Part shown: positions 60,749 through 64,000 of the stretch, one piece after another
How positions within the stretch are numbered: the stretch's first letter is position 1
How the letters are laid out: the number at the start of each line of letters is the position of its first letter
DNA from: CALCHA01 sp035548175
Lineage (GTDB): Bacteria > Planctomycetota > Phycisphaerae > WQYP01
Assembly (NCBI GenBank): GCA_035548175.1
Contig: DASZTO010000015.1
Coordinates: forward strand, 1-64,000
Direction: 5' to 3'
Length of the DNA: 64,000 nucleotides
Notes under the pieces: model-generated
What the model saw: only the letters and a program-made list of their open reading frames with translations
What the model was told of the DNA's origin: nothing
Database searches by the model: none
Program-made: the position numbers and the translations under genes

Positions 60749-61099
60749 ATGCGACCGGCACGCTTCTTCAGACCCCTCGGCAGGCTCCTCGGCTGCCTCT
60801 CCATCCTCGCCATCTTTGTCCTGGGCATCGCCTCCTCCTTCGCGCCCAGCCTCCGCAAAGGCGCCCCGCATCGCCACACCTTCGCCCTCATCGCCCTCAT
60901 CCTCGCCGCCGACGCACTCGCCCTCGCCATCATCGGCATCGTCAACGGCTTCCTCGATATCTCCGACCCCCAGAGCCTCCTCCCCGACACCCGCATCTCC
61001 GCCGACGACCACCCCGTCGGCTTCTCCCTCTACACCCTCCTCTTCCTCGCCTTCGCCCTCATCGCCTGCATCTACGGCCTCTACAACCTCCTCACCTGA
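60749..61099 (+). CDS. Small three-helix membrane protein
   Basis: 116 residues with helices LLGCLSILAIFVLGIASSF, FALIALILAADALALAIIGI and SLYTLLFLAFALIACIYGLY. No family recognised. It has a consensus-like -10 directly upstream and no Shine-Dalgarno, and it lies 72 bases after the sigma-thioredoxin fusion, but with its own promoter. Confidence 0.65.
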   Translation: MRPARFFRPLGRLLGCLSILAIFVLGIASSFAPSLRKGAPHRHTFALIALILAADALALAIIGIVNGFLDISDPQSLLPDTRISADDHPVGFSLYTLLFLAFALIACIYGLYNLLT

Positions 61100-61222
61100 A
61101 CGCACTCACCCGCCCGCGCCCCCGCCCCCCCCGGCACCTCCGCAAAAGTTTTCAACCCGCCTGCAAAATCGCAAGGCGTGGCGGCGCGGCGCCCTCGGTC
61201 CCCCCCCGCCGAGGAAGCGGCC

Positions 61223-61780
61223 CTATGCAAAGCGATACCGCACGCGCACGACGCCGTTTGTGAACCGGTTTTCCCCGAGCAGCACGAGATCGGCGCGCGT
61301 CGCAGCCCGCAGCGCCGCATTGCCCCCGCCGAGCACAACCGGCCAGATGTACAGCTGGCACTCGTCAACCAGCCCCGCCTCGATCGCTTGCGCCGCGAGG
61401 TGCGGACCTCCCACGATCAGGTCGCGTGGGGCCGCCGCCTTCAGAGCGCGCACTTCGCCGGAGTCGAAGCGGGTCGCCAGCCGGGTCCTCGCGGTGGACA
61501 CCGCCGAGAGCGTCGTGGAGTAGACGACTTTGTCCGCCGCCTGCCAGGCGCTGGCAAACGCACGCGCAAGGTCCGACTGCGCGGCCAGGGCGGGCTGCGT
61601 TTCCCAGACCGCCATCGTGTGGTACATGCGCCGCCCGTACAGATAGGTGCCCGCCGACCGCATGAGCTCGGTGATCGATACAAACACCTCCTCGTCCGGC
61701 GGCGCCCAATCGAAGGCGCCGCGGTGGTCTTCGGTACAGCCGTCGAGAGACATATTCGATGCGTAAATCAGCTTGGCCAT
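61223..61780 (-). CDS. Dihydrofolate-reductase-like (RibD C-terminal) protein
   Basis: 185 residues. LIYASNMSLDGCTEDHRGAF, YLYGRRMYHTMAVWET, IVGGPHLAAQAIEAGLVDEC and a final strand VLGGGNAAL fit the RibD C-terminal reductase family, which binds NADPH and is common in actinobacteria. The gene has balanced G and C at third positions, unlike its neighbours, which suggests recent acquisition. ATG 61780 has AGGAGCGGC upstream. Confidence 0.88.
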   Translation of the reverse strand: MAKLIYASNMSLDGCTEDHRGAFDWAPPDEEVFVSITELMRSAGTYLYGRRMYHTMAVWETQPALAAQSDLARAFASAWQAADKVVYSTTLSAVSTARTRLATRFDSGEVRALKAAAPRDLIVGGPHLAAQAIEAGLVDECQLYIWPVVLGGGNAALRAATRADLVLLGENRFTNGVVRVRYRFA

Positions 61781-61857
61781 GCCGCTCCTGAGTGCGTAAA
61801 AAAGGCGCGTGATCGGGAACTTGCCCCGGGGATTTGTCCGTCCTCGGTGAGTGGGGG

Positions 61858-62078
61858 GCGGAGAATGAATGCCGATCTTTCAGGAGATCCGGCGCGGGGG
61901 TATGTTGCGCTGCGTACCGCGAAATCCGAGCGAAACCGGCCGCGCGATCCGCATACAGCCGCTCCTTCCACACCTCCGCCGTGCGCGCCACCAGGTTCCG
62001 GAACGTATCATCGTGCCGCCGTTCGGGTATGCAAAACGCCCTGATTTCCGCGAGAGACCACCGCTTCGCGCCGTAAAA
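61858..62078 (-). pseudogene. Possible gene remnant truncated at a repeat
   Basis: On the minus strand from 62078 the frame reads like protein (FYGAKRWSLAEIRAFC, then HDDTFRNLVARTAEVWKERL and ISRYAAQ), but it has no start and its upstream end coincides with the dispersed repeat at 62074-62131. It runs on into the DHFR-like gene without a clear natural end. I do not recognise the family. Confidence 0.35.
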
Positions 62079-62131
62079 AGATTTCAGATCACGACTTTCG
62101 TGTTTTTCGTGCCCTTCGTGGCTGCTTTACG
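62074..62131 (-). repeat. Dispersed repeat of about 60 nt, copy 2
   Basis: Reverse complement of the element at 5829-5889, about 90% identical. The following 62132-62402 contains GC-rich sequence with part of a CCGTG-type repeat and no gene that I can support. Confidence 0.75.
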
Positions 62132-62402
62132 TCGTCCTCCTAGTGGGGGGGCAATGTCGTCTCTCCGCGCCCCCCGTGCCCTCCGCGTTGAAAATCCCGG
62201 GGACCCTCGCCCACGCACAACGCCTCTTTGGTTGCCGCCCGGCGGCTCTACGTCGCTTCTCGCTTCCGTCCTGTCCAGATCAATCTCTCACGCACCACTG
62301 ATCTTAGTACGCAACGCCAGTTTGGGCATCCCCCCCTCCCGATGGCGACGCGATTCTTTCACCGAATTCGTCGCCAGCCGGTGGCGTGCACGGCCCTGAA
62401 CG

Positions 62403-62744
62403 TCACGTCGCGGTTTGTGCGGTGAAATTGATCGCCCCAACCTCCCGATGCCGCCGCCGAAGAGAGTAGAGCGACGCCCAGATCAAGTAGATCAGACCGA
62501 GTAAGTGAGGAGGTAAGTGCTGCCAGAACGTTCCGAACATCGTTGGCCAGAACAAGCTCAAGCCCCACAGAACCATCAAATTCGAGCCCGAGCCAAGACA
62601 CATGAAATATACGGCCAGTCCCCGGAAGGATTCCGGTGCATATATCAACCGCCCGCCACGACTCCGCCAGTGGACAAAATCGGCCACCAGAAACGACAGC
62701 ACGATCAATAGCTCTAACAAATTCACGAGGAGATCTGCAGCCAT
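62403..62744 (-). CDS. Small membrane protein, unknown
   Basis: 113 residues with three hydrophobic stretches (LLVNLLELLIVLSFLVADFV, GLAVYFMCLGSGSNLMVLWG, LLGLIYLIWASLYSL) and a basic tail. GC content is visibly lower than in the surroundings. GGAG lies eight bases before the ATG, which supports a real gene. No family recognised. Confidence 0.6.
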   Translation of the reverse strand: MAADLLVNLLELLIVLSFLVADFVHWRSRGGRLIYAPESFRGLAVYFMCLGSGSNLMVLWGLSLFWPTMFGTFWQHLPPHLLGLIYLIWASLYSLRRRHREVGAINFTAQTAT

Positions 62745-62911
62745 ATTCTCTGCTCCACTTCGGCGCCCGATCGCATGTGTATGCTACCACTTTCTCAATG
62801 ATTTCTCGACAAAAGGTACCCAGCAACCCGTCCCGTCTCCGTGCCCTCCGGTCCTCCGTGGTTTTTTCCTCGCCGCCGCTCCACCAAAGACCAGCCTGGA
62901 TATCCCAGGCA

Positions 62912-63451
62912 TCAACACTCAGCCGCCCGCCCCAGCATCGCCTCAATAAACGCCCCCTTCGCCGCCGTATACTCCTCGCGATCCGCCCCCATCGCCTGCG
63001 CCAACTCCCGCTTCTTCTCCTCATACGCCCGCGCCAACTCCCCATCCCGCCGCAAAAGATCCCGAAACAAAATCGTCCGCCGCCACGCTTCGCTTCCCGC
63101 CACCACCAGGTGCAAATGATGCGTCCGCCGCCCCTCCGCATGCCGCATCAACCACCGCCGATCCTTCAGCATCGCATTAAACTCCGCCGACGTCACATAC
63201 CCACCCTTCCCACACAATCGCTCCACCAACACATCCGCCACCTCCATCGACGCCACCGCCCCCATCACATCCACCACCGGCTTCGCGCTCATCCCCACCA
63301 CCGCCGTGCTCCCCACATGCTCCACCGCCCCCAACTCCGGACACAACCCCCTCAACCGCTCCCGCTCCACCGCAAACATCTCCGCCCACCGGCCATCGTA
63401 CGCAACAATCTCCACCCGCTCCCGAATCGCCCGCTCCAACGAATCATCCAT
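62912..63451 (-). CDS. GrpB family protein (nucleotidyltransferase-like, UPF0157)
   Basis: 179 residues with the family core IVAYDGRWAEMFAVERERL, VEHVGSTAVVGMSAKPVVDV and THHLHLVVAGSEAW. GrpB proteins have a nucleotidyltransferase fold; activity is not established. ATG 63451 follows AGGAG. Upstream lies the divergent ECF sigma gene. Confidence 0.9.
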   Translation of the reverse strand: MDDSLERAIRERVEIVAYDGRWAEMFAVERERLRGLCPELGAVEHVGSTAVVGMSAKPVVDVMGAVASMEVADVLVERLCGKGGYVTSAEFNAMLKDRRWLMRHAEGRRTHHLHLVVAGSEAWRRTILFRDLLRRDGELARAYEEKKRELAQAMGADREEYTAAKGAFIEAMLGRAAEC

Positions 63452-63559
63452 CACACCACTCCTCTTTCTGGTCCGCATCATACCGACACGTTGCCGCCGT
63501 CAATTTTTTTCTGTCCTCCTCCCACCCCGACCGTCCATACTCACATAGAAAGGACGCGC

Positions 63560-64000
63560 ATGACCGACGCCGACGCCCTCCATCTCTACGCCACCCATGC
63601 CGACGCCGCCGCCCTGGCGCACCTCGTCGCCGCCCACGCCGATCTCATCTACGCAGCCGCCCTCCGCCAGGTCATCGATCCCGGCCTCGCCGAGGATGTC
63701 GCCCAGGCCGTCTTCATTCTCCTCTCCCGCCGCGCCGCCCGCATCCGCCCCCAGCATCTCGCCGGCTGGCTCGTCCGCGCCGCGCATTTTGGCAGCAAAG
63801 ACGCCCTCAAACGCCGCCGCCGCCGCCAACATCACGAGGAACGCGCCATGACCCTCCGCCCCGAACTTATCGAGCCCCAGGACGCCGCCCTGCACGCCCA
63901 GGAATGGCTCGACCTCCGCCCCCACCTCGACGCCGCCCTCGCCCGCCTCCGCCCCGTGGACCGCACCGCCATCGCCCTGCGCTACATCGAAAACCGCTCG
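63560..64000 (+). CDS. ECF sigma factor, truncated by the window end
   Basis: The first 147 residues cover region 2 (LIYAAALRQVIDPGLAEDVA, then QAVFILLSRRAA and HLAGWLVRAAHFG) and the beginning of region 4 (LRPVDRTAIALRYIENRS). It is a paralogue of the sigma part of the 57-kb fusion, with the same YAAA-RQ and QAVF motifs. Whether it has a long C-terminal extension cannot be seen. ATG 63560 has AAAGGA upstream. Confidence 0.88.
   Translation, partial: MTDADALHLYATHADAAALAHLVAAHADLIYAAALRQVIDPGLAEDVAQAVFILLSRRAARIRPQHLAGWLVRAAHFGSKDALKRRRRRQHHEERAMTLRPELIEPQDAALHAQEWLDLRPHLDAALARLRPVDRTAIALRYIENRS

Noticed and set aside
62359..63141. Open frame of 260 codons on the minus strand
   Set aside because: It spans the GrpB gene in another frame and is Arg/Gly/Trp-rich; the better-supported frames are GrpB and the 113-residue membrane protein.

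Overview
The window looks like chromosomal DNA of a high-GC planctomycete, most likely a Phycisphaerae relative of the Tepidisphaeraceae. The evidence is a MoxR/DUF58/BatA/VWA/DUF4175/prenyltransferase-repeat gene cluster of planctomycete type, ECF sigma factors with long C-terminal extensions, many secreted plant-polysaccharide enzymes, and extreme codon bias. The assignment is inferred from gene content and was not computed.

Layout. 0-5.8 kb: miaB, a primary-like sigma-70 gene, a membrane J-protein and two coupled membrane proteins (one DUF2167). 6-7.5 kb: a GH30 glycosidase. 7.5-10.5 kb (minus): ilvB, a small lipoprotein gene and ilvN. 10.8 kb: tRNA-Lys(TTT). 11.2-13.8 kb: two adjacent membrane-fusion (HlyD-type) genes, the second with a GAF domain. 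14-16.8 kb: a zinc ribbon protein, coaD, a hyperacidic protein, a Cys-cluster protein and a Nudix hydrolase. 17-20.6 kb: a prenyltransferase-repeat/DUF4159 protein and dinB. 20.5-24.6 kb (minus): an exopolysaccharide set (chain-length regulator, BY-kinase, GT4). 25.1-29.4 kb: a secreted-protein gene split by a G10 tract, a RelE/XRE toxin-antitoxin pair between direct repeats, and a degenerate HD-GYP protein. 29.5-36.5 kb (minus): mutM, a zinc-ribbon/PH membrane protein, a GH51 arabinofuranosidase, an NPCBM protein and a prenyltransferase-repeat protein. 36.7-49.1 kb (minus): the rest of the MoxR-VWA cluster, interrupted by an overlapping toxin-antitoxin-like pair. 49.3-54.2 kb: pectin degradation (two GH28, one rhamnogalacturonan acetylesterase). 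54.2-64 kb: murQ, a methyltransferase, a LysR regulator, a giant ECF sigma-TM-thioredoxin fusion, small membrane proteins, a reductase, GrpB and a second ECF sigma gene cut by the window edge.

Three themes stand out. (1) The 1196-residue sigma/transmembrane/regulatory-repeat/thioredoxin fusion at 57.1-60.7 kb is the most unusual gene; its apparent paralogue at the right edge could carry a similar extension. (2) Intergenic space is full of repeats: GC-rich palindromes of a REP-like family (one inside dinB), heptanucleotide tandem repeats abutting the starts of mutM, the NPCBM gene and batA, long imperfect inverted repeats, and a roughly 60-nt repeat at both ends of the window that supplies a stop codon in one place and ends a gene remnant in the other. 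(3) Several genes have a -10 box exactly six bases before the start codon, which suggests leaderless mRNAs.

The plus strand is C-rich in the first about 2 kb and from about 51-53 kb onward, but G-rich in between on coding strands of either direction, so strand skew changes sign twice. That fits a rearranged block of about 49 kb or proximity to a replication landmark. All statements come from reading the sequence; no searches were run.
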